From Eustoma russellianum (lineage: Eukaryota; Streptophyta; Magnoliopsida; Gentianales; Gentianaceae): a stretch of DNA of 64,000 bases. Shown piece after piece: positions 42,906 through 53,835 of this stretch (position 1 is its first letter; each line of letters begins with the position of its first letter). The position numbers and the translations under genes are program-made. The notes beneath the pieces are model-generated. The model saw only the letters and a program-made list of their open reading frames with translations, had not been told where the DNA came from and did no database searches. The DNA lies in NCBI GenBank assembly GCA_036186865.1, contig AP025065.1, positions 3,875,264 through 3,939,263 on the forward strand, given 5' to 3'.

Positions 42906-44246
42906 TTAATCAGAAAAGTTATGCATTTCTGGCTCCGCTAGTACCGGCACCTCCACCTGGAGGTTTAAATCCTCCAAATTCGAAACATCCACAAGTTGCA
43001 AAATCAGCAAAACCACTCATGGACCCTTCAGCACCACCATCACTTTCTCCCCCTAAATCATCAAAATCACAGAGGGGAACTGAACCCATAGATTTAGCTG
43101 TAAGAAGGCATTTTTGAAAACTGTCATGCGGTATTCGTTCCGTAAATGCCGAGCTTCATGCTCTGCATCGCGAAGTTTTAACCGTTGAACAGTTTGTTCA
43201 AGTGATACAATTCGTGATTGCAATTCTAGATTATTTCTACCACCTTCACTCTCTTGAGGTCATTTCTCGACCTCATCAGCAGCATTCGGAATGGTAGTGG
43301 CCTTCCATCTCTGGGAATCAATGGCTGGGGCAATGTTAAAATTGTCGTAGAAGTATATCTTTGTCACCTTTGTCAGTTCTCTATCAGGTATGACGATACC
43401 CTTGGACTTCATCAGAATGGTAACAATATTGGCAAAGGATAAGGCCTTTGACCTTTTCCGGAGAGCAGCCATCATGACTTCTACCATGATCCATGCAAAG
43501 TTCAGCTGGATCTCATGTGTGAGACAATAAGTAACACAGAAATCCATGTTTCTTGGATTTCTAGTTGCCTTACCGTTGACACAATATGTGACCACAACCA
43601 ACAGTATCGGTTCACCAGAGACATGTTCTGAGTCTTCTTTGTGGGAAGATATCCCAAATCAAAATTTACATCTTGCTCACGGACTCTGTATTTGCTACTC
43701 CAGTCAAATATAGAGAAATCACTTAATCCCTCATTTCTTACTACTAGAACATCACACATTTCTTGGATGGAGAAGCTGAGGGGTGTATCAGCGACGACAG
43801 TGTGCAGAGAGAATTGCTGGGACTCAGATTGTGGAGTAATCCATATGTTGGCGTAGAACAGCTTGATGTGGTCTGTGGAGAATTTCTGCATGTCACATCT
43901 GTACCAAAGAGAGGTTCATCCCTGATGATCCAACAGGGTGATGACTTGATTTGCGTTGTGAGCCTTAGTGAAGTCACTGAGGCGAATCAGTTTAAGGGGA
44001 GCGATGAGTCTATTGTTGATGCTCCATTCTTCATAGACCAAGTGTGAATGAAGTGATATATGGATACCTTTGCCCACGTAAGGAGATGGATTGGTAATGT
44101 CAAGAGTCAAATTTCTTTATCCAAGAAAAGTTATTCTTGGAGAGCCATTCACGGAGAGATGTGATTTCTTGTGGTTCCACAATGCCAGCATTTTGCTTGC
44201 GTTTATGTCCCCTTTGAATGCGTCTTGAAGGACCAGCTAAAGCCAT
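42906..44246 (-). pseudogene. Element B env-like / extra ORF
   Basis: Starts at ATG 44246 (minus): MALAGPSRRIQRGHKRKQNA. SLREWLSKNNFSWIKKF follows, then stops and frame changes through 43600-44100. It resumes clearly with VVVTYCVNGKATRNPRNMDF and TYCLTHEIQLNFAWIMVEVM (43601 down), which align with VTFCINGKSAK and AYRIANREKVNF of element A's extra ORF. The C-terminus carries a heptad stretch (SRIVSLEQTVQRLKLRDAEH, about 43150-43220) and ends TAA at 42906-42908. Clearly the same gene as 39260-40522 but much more decayed. Confidence 0.8.
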
Positions 44247-44613
44247 CTTAGATTTGAGAAATTGAAGTTCGGATTTTTAGGAGAAGTGAGTTGGCAGAGA
44301 TTTTTTTAGTATAGAGGAAGGAGGAAGATGGAATTTGAAGAGAAAGAGAGGAAGAGAAAGAGACAGGGTCGGTTGGAAAAGAGAAGTAGTGGGAGAGTGG
44401 GAGTAATTTGATGAGTCATGGAGGAAGATGAAGAGGTGGGAGAAGAAGATGAAGGGATAGAGAAGAGGGAAGTGGATGGGGAAAGCTTGGGAAGTGGAGT
44501 AATTGGGAAATGTGGAAGGAAGAGGTGGAGGACATGGGAAGAGAGAAAGATGGAGCGGGTCAAATCCTTCAATTCACGCAAAAAGATGAAGGGACGCCTG
44601 GTTTGACAGTGAA

Positions 44614-44895
44614 TTACTAGGGTTTAGGCGCCTTATGCAACTTTGAACAACTTCATAACCGAGGATGAAGCGCTTTAAGTGACTTTGGACGGTTGTGGGT
44701 GAGTAGATTAAGCGATTAATGTCACTTTGAACGAGTCAAATAGTTTGTATAAAGCACTTAATGATACTTCGAACGCTTGTTTCTAGAGACATAAAGCACT
44801 TGATGTCACTTCGAACGAGTGACCTCCTTAGCCTTAAGCACACAATGTAACATGTAGTGCCTGAACTAATAATGATGAAGCACCTTATGTATACT
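44614..44895 (-). repeat. Internal AGCGC/TTCGAA motif array between pol and env-like ORF (element B)
   Basis: Repeats of the kind AAGCGCTTTAAGTGACTTTG, AAGCACTTAATGATACTTCG plus CACTTCGAACGAG occur every 50-65 bp. These are the same cores as in B's own LTR (AGCGCC, TTCGAAGTG). Downstream on the minus strand (44600-44250) is a strongly C/T-rich leader ending at the env-like ATG. No clear TATA box was found. Confidence 0.7.
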
Positions 44896-46115
44896 GACCT
44901 TGAAAATTTTAAAATTTTCTTGCTCTAACTTTAGATGGGTTAATGTCAACCCATGTAAGCAACCCAACCTGCTTCTTATAGATGCAAACACATCACTAGG
45001 CAAGGGTTTCTTGAATAGGTCTGCTAATTGGTCACGTGTTGGAATAAATTCCACACTAACCAAGTTCTTTTTTACATAATCACGAACGAAAAGATATCTC
45101 ACTTCAATGTGCTTAGTCCGACTGTGGTGGACCGGATTTTGTGCACAACAATTGTGCACAACAAGAGGCGGCCGACACATATTCGGATTTCGCCGTAGAA
45201 AGAGAAACACTGTTTCTTGGAAAACCAAGAAACAAGACAATCACCTAGAAATTGACAAGTCCAGGATGTGCTTTTTCTATCAACAAGACTCCATGCATAA
45301 TCGAAGTTGCAATATCCTCTTAAATCAAAACATGCATTTTTGGGATAAAATAATCCAAATTTCAAAGTACACCTAAGGTATCTAAGAATACGTTTTACCG
45401 TAACTAGATGAATTTCCCTAGGATCACTTTGAAATCTATCACATAAGCACACTACATATGATATATCTGGTCTACTTGCAGTCAAATAAAGTATACTCCC
45501 TATAATGCTAAGATACAAGGTTACCTCAATATGCTTTCCTTTCTCATCTTTGTCAAGCTTTGCATTTGTGCTCATTGGAGTGTTTACTTCCCTTCCTCCA
45601 CCAAAATTGTACTTTTGGAACAAATCCTTTGTGTATTTGGTTTGAGAAATATATACACCTTCTTGAGTTTGCTTGATTTGAAGTCCGAGAAAGTAGTTAA
45701 GTTCGCCCATCATGCTCATCTCGAATTCACCTTGCATTAGACTAGCAAATTGCTCACAAAGACAATTGTTAGTGGCAAACTTTAATATCCATTTGGTAAA
45801 GTTTAAAATCTTTATAGCAAGCATATGCCAATAACATTCTAATGGCTTCAAGTCATGCTACGGGTGAAAATGTCTCATCAAAATCAATACATTCTTCTTG
45901 ACGGTATCCTTGAGCAACTAGTCTAGCCTTGTTTCTAGTGACTTTTATTTGATCATCCATCTTGTCACGAAAAACCCATTTCGTACCAATAATGGGATGA
46001 TCAAGTGGTTTGGGAACTAACTCTCAAACATCACTTCTTTCAAATTGGTTTAATTCTTTTTGCATAGACAAGATCTAATTTTCATCAAGAAGTGCATCTT
46101 TAACATTTTTAGGCT
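44896..46115 (-). pseudogene. Element B RT and RNase H with RT core deleted
   Basis: The minus strand gives HPIIGTKWVF (about 45990), ARLVAQGYRQEE and DETFSPVA, then LYQMDIK. From there it jumps straight to FATNNCLCEQFASLMQGEFE near 45775, so the stretch holding KALYGLKQ and YVDD is gone. RNase H follows: IGSILYLTASRPDIS, YLRCTLKFGLFYPKNACFDL, STSWTCQFLGDCLVSWFSKK. A frameshift or deletion follows near 45200 (normally SLSTAESEY) and then NPVHHSRTKHIEVRYLF and LADLFKKPLPSD. It cannot be active. Confidence 0.87.
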
Positions 46116-46958
46116 CTATGAGAGAAACGAATGCGTTCTCTCTATATTGCCTGTGATACCCCTATTTAAATCAACTATGACTAACTCATGTGGCTGTGAA
46201 CTTTTAGGCTTGAATGATCTAGGAAGGTTTGAAATGTCTCCTCCAAATTCCTCATGATCACTTTCCGGAAGTGACGTATCATTACCATTTAGATGATTAT
46301 CATTTTCCGGAATATGGGATGTATTTTCAACATTTTGTATATCAACAAGATGAGTATGAGAAATATTTCTATTTGACTCACTAAGTTCATGTACACTTGG
46401 TGGAGGAGTACCTTCAATAGGTTCTACTCTGAATTCAATGAAGATGTTTCTATTTGGAGACTTATCAATAGTTTCTTGTTGATGAACAACCGTTGGAATG
46501 TCTTCAAAAATTTTTTCTTGAGGAGCAACATCTTCATTTTCTTCACAATCCTCATTAAGTTTAGGTTCATCATTAAGTGACTCGTTAAACTTAACATGGA
46601 TTGATTCTTCCACCTTTTGACTCCTTTTGTTGAAAACACAAAATGCTTTACTATTTGAGGCATTACCTAAAAAGCTACCTTCATCCGCTTTGAGGTCAAG
46701 TTTGTCCGAAGTATCTTTGGTGTTAAGTATGAAACACTTACACCCAAACACTTTAAAATACCCAATGTTGGGAACTTTACCATTCCAAAGCTCATAAGGT
46801 GACACATTTAGGTAAGGTCTCAAATATACACAATTGATCGCATGGCAAACGGCATTTACCGCTTCGGCCCAAAAATATTTGGGCAAACCGAACTCATTTA
46901 ACATTGCTCTAGACATTTCTTGTAGTGTTCTATTCTTTTATTCTGCTACACCATTTAG
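46116..46958 (-). pseudogene. Element B integrase C-terminal part
   Basis: The minus-strand frame from 46916 has AMLNEFGLPKYFWAEAVNAV, CHAINCVYLRPYLNVSPYEL, VFGCKCFILNTKDTSDKLDL and EGSFLGNASNSKAFCVFNKR (Gly-Asn replaces the usual Gly-Tyr), then an acidic linker to about 46120. The domain begins only just before NRTLQEMS: the sequence folds back on itself at 46958, so the catalytic core, protease, gag and 5' LTR of B are absent. Confidence 0.85.
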
Positions 46959-47143
46959 ATTTAGAACTCTAAAACTAAATGGTGTAGCCGAATAAAAGAA
47001 TAGAACACTAAAAGAAATGTGTAGAGCAATGTTAAATGAGTTCGGTTTGCCCAAATATTTTTGGGCCGAAGCGGTAAATGCCGCTTGCCATGCGATCAAT
47101 TGTGTATATTTGAGACCTTACCTAAATGTGTCACCTGGTATCA
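46793..47143. repeat. Large inverted repeat at the B/C1 junction
   Basis: 46793-46958 and 46975-47143 are reverse complements with only a few mismatches and small indels, separated by 16 bp that are themselves partly palindromic (TTTAGAACTCTAAA). Both arms encode the same integrase segment (NEFGLPKYFWAEAVNA), pointing outward on opposite strands. Confidence 0.92.
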
Positions 47144-47813
47144 TGGCATAATTGGTAGTCTACTTTATTTAACCGCTAGTAGACCGGACATTTTTCATGT
47201 CGTATGTTTATGCACTAGATTTCAAAGTTATCCTAGAGAAACGCATCTCATTGCGGTAAAACGTATATTTCGTTACCTTAAAGGAACTTTGAAGTTTGGT
47301 TTATTTTATCCCAAGAATGCATGCTTTGATCTTAGAAGTTATAGTGACTCCGACTATGCCAGAAGTCTTGTTGATAGAAAGAGAACATCCGGAACTTGTC
47401 AATTTCTTGGAGATTATCTTATATCGTGGTTTTCCAAGAAACAAAATAGTGTTGCTCTTTCTATGGTGGAATCCGAATATGTTTCAGTCGCCTCATGTTG
47501 GGCACAATTGTTATGGATGTCACACACATTAAATTATTACAATGTTCATTTTTCCAAGATACATATCTTGTGTAACAATACTTCGGTGATTAATATTTCA
47601 CAAAACCCGGTTCATCACAGCCGAACCAAACATATCGAAGTGAGACATCACTTCATTAAGGATTGTGTGCAAAAGGGGTTGGTTCGTGTCGAATTTGTCT
47701 CTACTAGTGACCAGCTAGCCGATATATTCACAAAACCACTGCCCTGTGAAGTATTTGAGTCTATTAGAAGTCGATTGGGATTGCTTAATATTAATCAAAG
47801 TCAAATGGTATAA
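46975..47813 (+). pseudogene. Element C1 integrase fragment fused to RNase H
   Basis: Plus strand: NRTLKEMCRAMLNEFGLPKY and YFWAEAVNAACHAIN, then at about 47143 the text jumps from LNVSP (integrase) to WYHGIIGSLLYLTASRPDIF (end of RT). RNase H then continues uninterrupted: SYSDSDYARSLVDRKRTSGT, SMVESEYVSVASCWAQLLWM, NNTSVINISQNPVHHSRTKH, LADIFTKPLPCEVFES, ending TAA at 47811-47813. The RNase H active-site context has changes (DNTS to NNTS; STAESE to SMVESE). It is closely similar to 63385-64000. Confidence 0.87.
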
Positions 47814-48122
47814 AAATACAAGTCTTTATTGACTTTGAGCATCCTGTCATTATCACTGTGGTTTAATGTGCCATCAGTTGCTTTAACAAGTGTCTGACGT
47901 GGGCATTGCACATAGGATCAAGTGCTTTTTCCTAAGAAAAATTCTTTCAAAATTTAAACCTTAAAACGTTCAAAATCCCTGCATTTAAACCCAATTGTCC
48001 GTTGCATATATCAGTTTAAACGTTAGCCTTCACTCAAACTGCCTCTCTTCACTCTCTAGTAATTCTCCTTCATTTCTCTTCCGAAATCTAGTCAAAACTC
48101 CTTAATCTTTTCAATTCTGTAA
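47814..48122 (+). other. C1 spacer between pol and env-like remnant
   Basis: Non-coding; ends in a C/T-rich leader (48030-48090) before an ATG at 48123. No palindrome array is evident here, unlike in A and B. Confidence 0.5.
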
Positions 48123-48560
48123 TGGACTTCAAGTTAACAATGAAGGGTTATATAAGTTTGATGTCTTTGGTTGGGATATAAAAGCATATGATTTGACTGT
48201 TTAAAACAGAGTTAGGCTTCCTTCACTCTAAGCAACTCTAAAAATTGTCACTAGTCAACAGGGTGTTGCTATGAATCGTTCTGGCTTGCAAGTATGACAA
48301 AGCAACTAGACATCCAAGCATTCATGATTTCTATGTTACTTATTGCATCTTGACAGACATGCAGTAATTTTGGGTGCATCTTTCTAGTGGTAGTCCTTGT
48401 CTCCTCACCCAAGAAAACAGAAGTGTTACCTTTTGCAAATTGCATTCATGTATTGCCTGTGCACCGTGGTATTGAACTTGATTCTATTCATCTTGAACAA
48501 CTTGTGTTCAAAGGGCAGTACAACAGTTTACACATTGTTGCGGATTTTGATGATGAAACA
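48123..48560 (+). pseudogene. C1 env-like ORF remnant, cut by element G
   Basis: NNEGLYKFDVFGWDIKAYD near 48136-48195 matches VPNEGYFEFDA.KWDAA of element A's extra ORF, and HDFYVTYCILT near 48317 matches SNLDFYIAYR. The N-terminal third is absent, several stops occur, and the gene is interrupted at 48560 by element G. Confidence 0.65.
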
Positions 48561-51500
48561 TGTAGAATCTTCAAGGCACCACTAGAAGTGGGGGGGGGGG
48601 GAGGGTTGAATAGTGGGTGCGGAAAATATGTTTTTAAAATTAGTTTGAACCAAAAACCCAACTTCTGAAAACAGTTTCTGTTTTCAGGACCAGTTTTAAA
48701 ACATTTTTAAAACTAGGTTATAGGTCTTCAAAAATTCTGAAATTTTGAGAGAACTTAGCCTCAGATGTTATGAGTGTCTCCTAAAAAATTCAGATTTAAA
48801 TTCAACCTTTAACCCCTTCAAAAATCGTTGGTGGTCAGATTGCGTGAATCTGCCAGAAACGGTAGACTGCTTTTGAAAAATTTATTTCTATTTGTACATA
48901 ACTCCAAATGCTCTGAAAATTTAACCACTAACCCCTTATAAGTTATATATAAATGTTTTGAAACATTTTTGAAAAATTCTTTTGGGAAGTTAGTCAAATA
49001 CGATCAAAGTTTCAACCTTTGCAAGCCTGAAAATTAGACTGCACTAGTCTCAGAACTTTGGACGTTTGATTGACTTATACTTGTTCAAAAGGGTTAAAAC
49101 TTGTTCCAAATTAACCTTAAGACATGTGGCTATGATTCTGGAATTTTCGCAATTTTTTAAAAACGTTTACTATTTTTACGAACGTGATCAAAAAGGATAA
49201 ACAGTGCTGAAACTGAATATAAGTGCTGAAAGTAAATGACACCAAGAATTTTATACTGGTTCGCTTATAAACAACCTTCTCCAGTCTTCGAGGAACACCT
49301 TCCTCGGTTCACGCTAATCACACGACAAAAATACCTTACCAAAGGGTTGATGGAGTTACACACCAACTCCAACCCTTTACAAACCTTGTATGATGAATAC
49401 AATGTACACGAACACCACCACCTTGCAAGATTGAAGATTGATCACACCTTGATCAATCTTTTACAAAGATAAAGAATGTATGGTGGTCTAAGATAAGCCT
49501 ATTCAAGTATATGAATGTAAGTACAATAGGCTTTTAGGAAGAAGAAAGAAAGAGAGTGTAGAAGAAGAGAGCTAGGCGATTTTTTTGCTTCAAGATTGCA
49601 ATGCTTTTTCTTGTCTTTGTTTTGCTCTTCTTCCTTTCCTTTTAATCTTGGTTTGGCCGCCCCCTTGGTGCTATTACTCCTCTTGAAAATTATCTTTTAA
49701 GGCCTTGGGAGAATATGTGGCATCATTGTGACATGATCTTGCTTACTTGGCACCTCGTCATTGGATGATCACTTAACTCTTGCTTACTTGGCACTCATTG
49801 ATTAGTTGAATGTTGTCATCACTTGATGACTAGGAAAATTTGAGAATTCCACTAAAAACATGTGCCAAAATCACCATAAAACAATTACCATAACTTCCAA
49901 GATCATCACATAAATTAAGCAAGACAAAATTTCTCCAAAATGGGTTAAGAAAATCGGCCATTATGTCAAATGCACATGCTGAAATTTCAGCATGTGTTAT
50001 ATTCACTTTTTGTTCAAAATGTTGCCTATTTTGCATTAATTTAATCCAAGAAATCAATGTATATTTAGTATACAATATTCTCATCTTTTATGGAATAAAA
50101 TTAGACATTGACAAGCCCTCAAAAACTCCTAGATGCATTACACACATGCTGAAATTTTCAGCATGTGTGATATTCAAAAATATCACACTTTTACTTTCAT
50201 ATCTTATTATTCAAATTAATTCCAATTTGTCTTCCAATTACTCACATATTTCAAGACACAAATTATGGCCCATAATGCTAGGAATTTTGGCCACCCTATA
50301 ATGCACATGCTAAAATTTTCAGCATGTGTTACAAATGAGATAAAATTTTAAACATTACCTTTTGTAGCTTCTTTCTTTAAGTCACCAACATTCTATGTTT
50401 GATTCTTGACCAATCAATATGTCAACAATGCTCCACATAGGCTCCATCAAGCTGGTATAGGCGTGTATAACATGTATATACATGTGCTGAATTTTATTTT
50501 TGCAACTTTGTAAAATAGTGCACATTTAATAATACACACATGATATATTCCAATCAGCCCTTAATTTAATTTTCTAGAACACTTTAAGATGTATGACATA
50601 TGTAAAAAGTGTCTAGATACATGTCGTATGATGTGCCAAAAACGTTCCATGTGTTGTGTACGTAGAAAACCGAATTCTCGATGTTTATCGATTATCCAAT
50701 TTTTCTCTATCTAATTTCCAAATTTTTGCACATGATATATATATTATGTTACACATAATATACATAATATAAACTTTAATATTCATCACTTGACTGGTCT
50801 TAAAGTGGCGCCATTTACATGTGACAAAATTAAAATTGGAATCTCCACAATTTGGCCTTAATGTAGGGGTGATTTGTGTGTGCCAAAATGGAATGATTTT
50901 ATGGCTGCATATAACATCATACCCACGAAAGTTTTGAGTATTTATGAAGTATAGAGGCTGGCCATCTATTTATGGCAAGTACGTGACACGTTGGCGAAGT
51001 TTTAGTATTCGTCCGATACGACAATTTTCGGTTTAGAACTTTTTAATGTGTCGTATTTAATTTGTCATCACCATGACTTATATCATATGATATAAGACCT
51101 GAATATACTCATAAATATGAGTTAAGTATGGTGGTGTGACATTAACGTACGTACGTAAAATATATAACGTGTCGGTAGTACGTTGGAATAAATTGTGTGC
51201 GTGCCTTTTTTCAAACAATTTGAAAATATATATATACAAATATATATCGTGTATATTTATGATGTAGGAGGAAGAGGAGACTTTCCTTTCTTGATCTTGT
51301 TGTCTTTGTGCCTTGTCCAAAAGTTGCTTCTTTTAATGAACTACTTAGTTTAATTAACTAAGTACTTCACTTAATGAACTAGTTTAGTTCATTAATGGTG
51401 GCACCTGAAAATAGTACAAACACAACAAATGTTTGCTATTTGATGTAATCTTTAAAGCTTCATGGCTCGTTAGTACGGCAACATTATATATGAACTATAT

Positions 51501-51604
51501 AAGGCAAGTTATATGCAATATGTCATGCACATTTATGTCATACACGTTTTTAAGCATATTTAAATCATACATTTTGAAATTACTCAAACCCCTTTTTCTC
51601 TACA
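48561..51604 (-). repeat. Element G 3' LTR
   Basis: Plus strand starts TGTAGAATC with a 14-G run at 48590-48602, the inverse of the C-rich LTR end block. It carries three palindromes of ACATGCTGAAATTTTCAGCA type near 49974, 50141 and 50304. It holds about 52 bp (near 50926-50970) that the other LTR lacks. Confidence 0.9.
49972..50332. repeat. Three palindromes in element G 3' LTR
   Basis: CACATGCTGAAA-TTTCAGCATGTG and close variants at about 49974-50000, 50141-50169 and 50304-50331; arms of about 12 bp. The same three are in the other LTR near 55243, 55408 and 55564. The sequence is unrelated to the palindromes of element A or B, but occupies the same kind of place. Confidence 0.88.
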
Positions 51605-51902
51605 ATCTCCCCCTTTTGATGATTTTCAAAATAACCTATACTCATGATTTAAATCCTATCGCTCCCCCTTCAAACATGCATAAATTCAAAATTTGAATTT
51701 TAAATTTCAAATCCGCTCCCCATTGATTTATGCAATCAGTATCTCTCTCCCCCTTAAATCATGCTTTCTCTCCCCCTTTATTTTGGAAAGACAATCAAAA
51801 GCGCATGTAAAGATGAAAAGAAAATCATGCATTTTGAATAATCTCAAAGGTGCGTTCTTAAGGGTTATTTATTCAACCCTTTGAAAATGTCCCTTTTGGT
51901 AC
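51605..51902 (-). promoter_or_regulatory. Element G polypurine tracts and 3' region
   Basis: The minus strand has AAAAGGGGGAGAT next to the LTR, and further AGGGGGAG-type tracts at about 51660, 51744 and 51768. Repeated tracts again suggest a Sirevirus-like parent. Confidence 0.82.
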
Positions 51903-53779
51903 CTAAATTTGGGTGACCCTTCTAGGTCTTCCAAAAGGTGAGAAAGGGTATGATAGCACAACATAATATACTTTAGATGCAACTGCATCTGGCCTTTGGC
52001 CAAGAACTCCTTTATGCGCATTATAAGTAGGACGTTTTTGATATGTCCTTGTGTTAATGTGCGTAGTGTGTGATCTATATGGATGAAATGCATGTCGTGT
52101 ATGCATCACTTTTTTCTTCTCATATCTATATGGTGCAAAATTGTATTTCTTATGATATGAAGAAGAAGTATGACGAGATGTGGGGAAAGGGGGTCTTTGC
52201 TTCATCTTAGACGCCGGTTTTGGTTTTGGAGTGTCTACTTTCTTAGACACTACAAACTTGGTTGGTTTGATGGATACTTCATTTGTTTCAATGTATCCTA
52301 AACCCGTTTTATCACTATCATGCTTTTGTGAAGAAATTATGTGATCTAGCATGTTTGTTCCCGTATCAAATTTCTTCACCATTTTCTCTAAGTTCGCATT
52401 CCTTGATTTCAAGTTTGAAATCTCGGATTTCATTTTAGTATTGTGCATAGTCAATGATGAGACCTCTGATTTTAATGCATTAATGATACGTGACGACTCT
52501 TCTTTTGAATCGTTTGATTGAGAAACAAGCTTCGTGTTAGAAGATTCTAACAACTTCTTGTCTTCAATTAATCTTTTCTTTTCTTTTGCAAGAGTCTTTA
52601 AAAACTTATGCAATTCTAAATATTGACTAAATAAATCATCATAACACCATTCAGAATTGGAATCAGAGTCGGAAGATACCTCATTTGATGCCTTAGATGT
52701 AAAGCATACTTGTGCCTTTTGTTCTTCCGTATCATCAGTCTCAGAGTCGGATGTGTCACTCCAAGTGGAGGCTTTGAAGGCTCTTCTCCTTTGCTTAGAT
52801 TCTGAGACGAGTCTATTCTTGTTCCGATCCTTGTCAGGGTATTTGTTTTTTTGCTTTTTTTATTAAGGCAGTCATATGATAGATGTCCAAGTTTGCCGCA
52901 TTCATAGCACTTTATTTCCTTATTTTTATTTTTATGATCCTTATATGAGGTAGACTTATGTTTAATCGATTTTGTCAATATTTTTCTTTATCTTTTAGCC
53001 ATCATGATTAAGTCCTCATTATCGGAATCTATGTCACTATCATCTACAACGTATTCATTTGATTTAAATGCTATAGCCTTATCATTATTGGAAATAGACT
53101 CAGAATGTCTTAAAGCGAGTTTGTTTTCATATACCTTTAGTGATCCAATTAGTTCTTCCATCTTAATCGATTTAGTCTCTTTGTTTTCTTCTATGGTCGT
53201 TACTTTAGAGTCCCACTCGGATGGAAGGCTTCGCAAGACCTTTTGTACCTTTTCCTACATAGTAAAGGCTTTGCCAAGAGACTCAAGAGAATTGTAGATG
53301 TTAGTCAAGCGAAGATCCATATCAACGATAGATTCGTTAGGCAATAATTTAAATGACTCGAGTGTGGACATAAGCATGTTGATCTTGGACTCTTTTACTT
53401 GACTAGTGCCTTCGTGTTTCATTTCAAGTATTCTCCACATTTCTTGTGCACTAGAACAATTTGAAACATATCTTGATTCACTTTTACTTAGTCCATTTAG
53501 AAGTAACTGCATAGCCTTAGCGTTCATGCTTAGTCTCTCTTTATCATCACTAGTGTACTCTTGCCTTGGCTTAACGACCTCTAATGTGACTCCATCTACA
53601 GTGGATAACTTTGATGGAACAAATGGACCATCTTCTATAATTGACCAAAGATCAATATCAATTTCCATAAAGAAAAGTTTCATTCTTACCTTCCATTGAA
53701 CGAAAGACTCACCGTCAACGAGAGGAGGCCTTATGGTTGACATCCCTTCTGGCACGGTGTTATAGCTAGTGGATGCCAT
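51903..53779 (-). pseudogene. Element G gag
   Basis: ATG at 53779 (minus), 42 bp after the primer site. UBN2-type blocks: PLVDGESFVQWKVRMKLFFM, AQEMWRILEMKHEGTSQVKE, LRSLPSEWDSKVTTIEENKE, KMEELIGSLKVYE; then the knuckle CYECGKLGHLSYDC (about 52865-52910). Two in-frame stops (about 53252 and 52985) and a frameshift at about 52780-52860 precede a long coiled coil (KRLIEDKKLLESSNTKLVSQ, MKSEISNLKSRNANLEKMVK) and a Tyr/His-rich basic tail. About 625 codons in all. If once intact, it could have formed particles packaging its own RNA while borrowing pol from a relative. Confidence 0.88.
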
Positions 53780-53820
53780 CTCACGTAGATCGTTGGATCC
53801 TTTTGTTGTGAGTGCTCCTG

Positions 53821-53833
53821 CGCTCTGATACCA
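53821..53833 (-). promoter_or_regulatory. Element G primer-binding site (tRNA-Met)
   Basis: The minus strand reads TGGTATCAGAGCG, two bases from the LTR. Confidence 0.9.
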
Positions 53834-53835
53834 AT

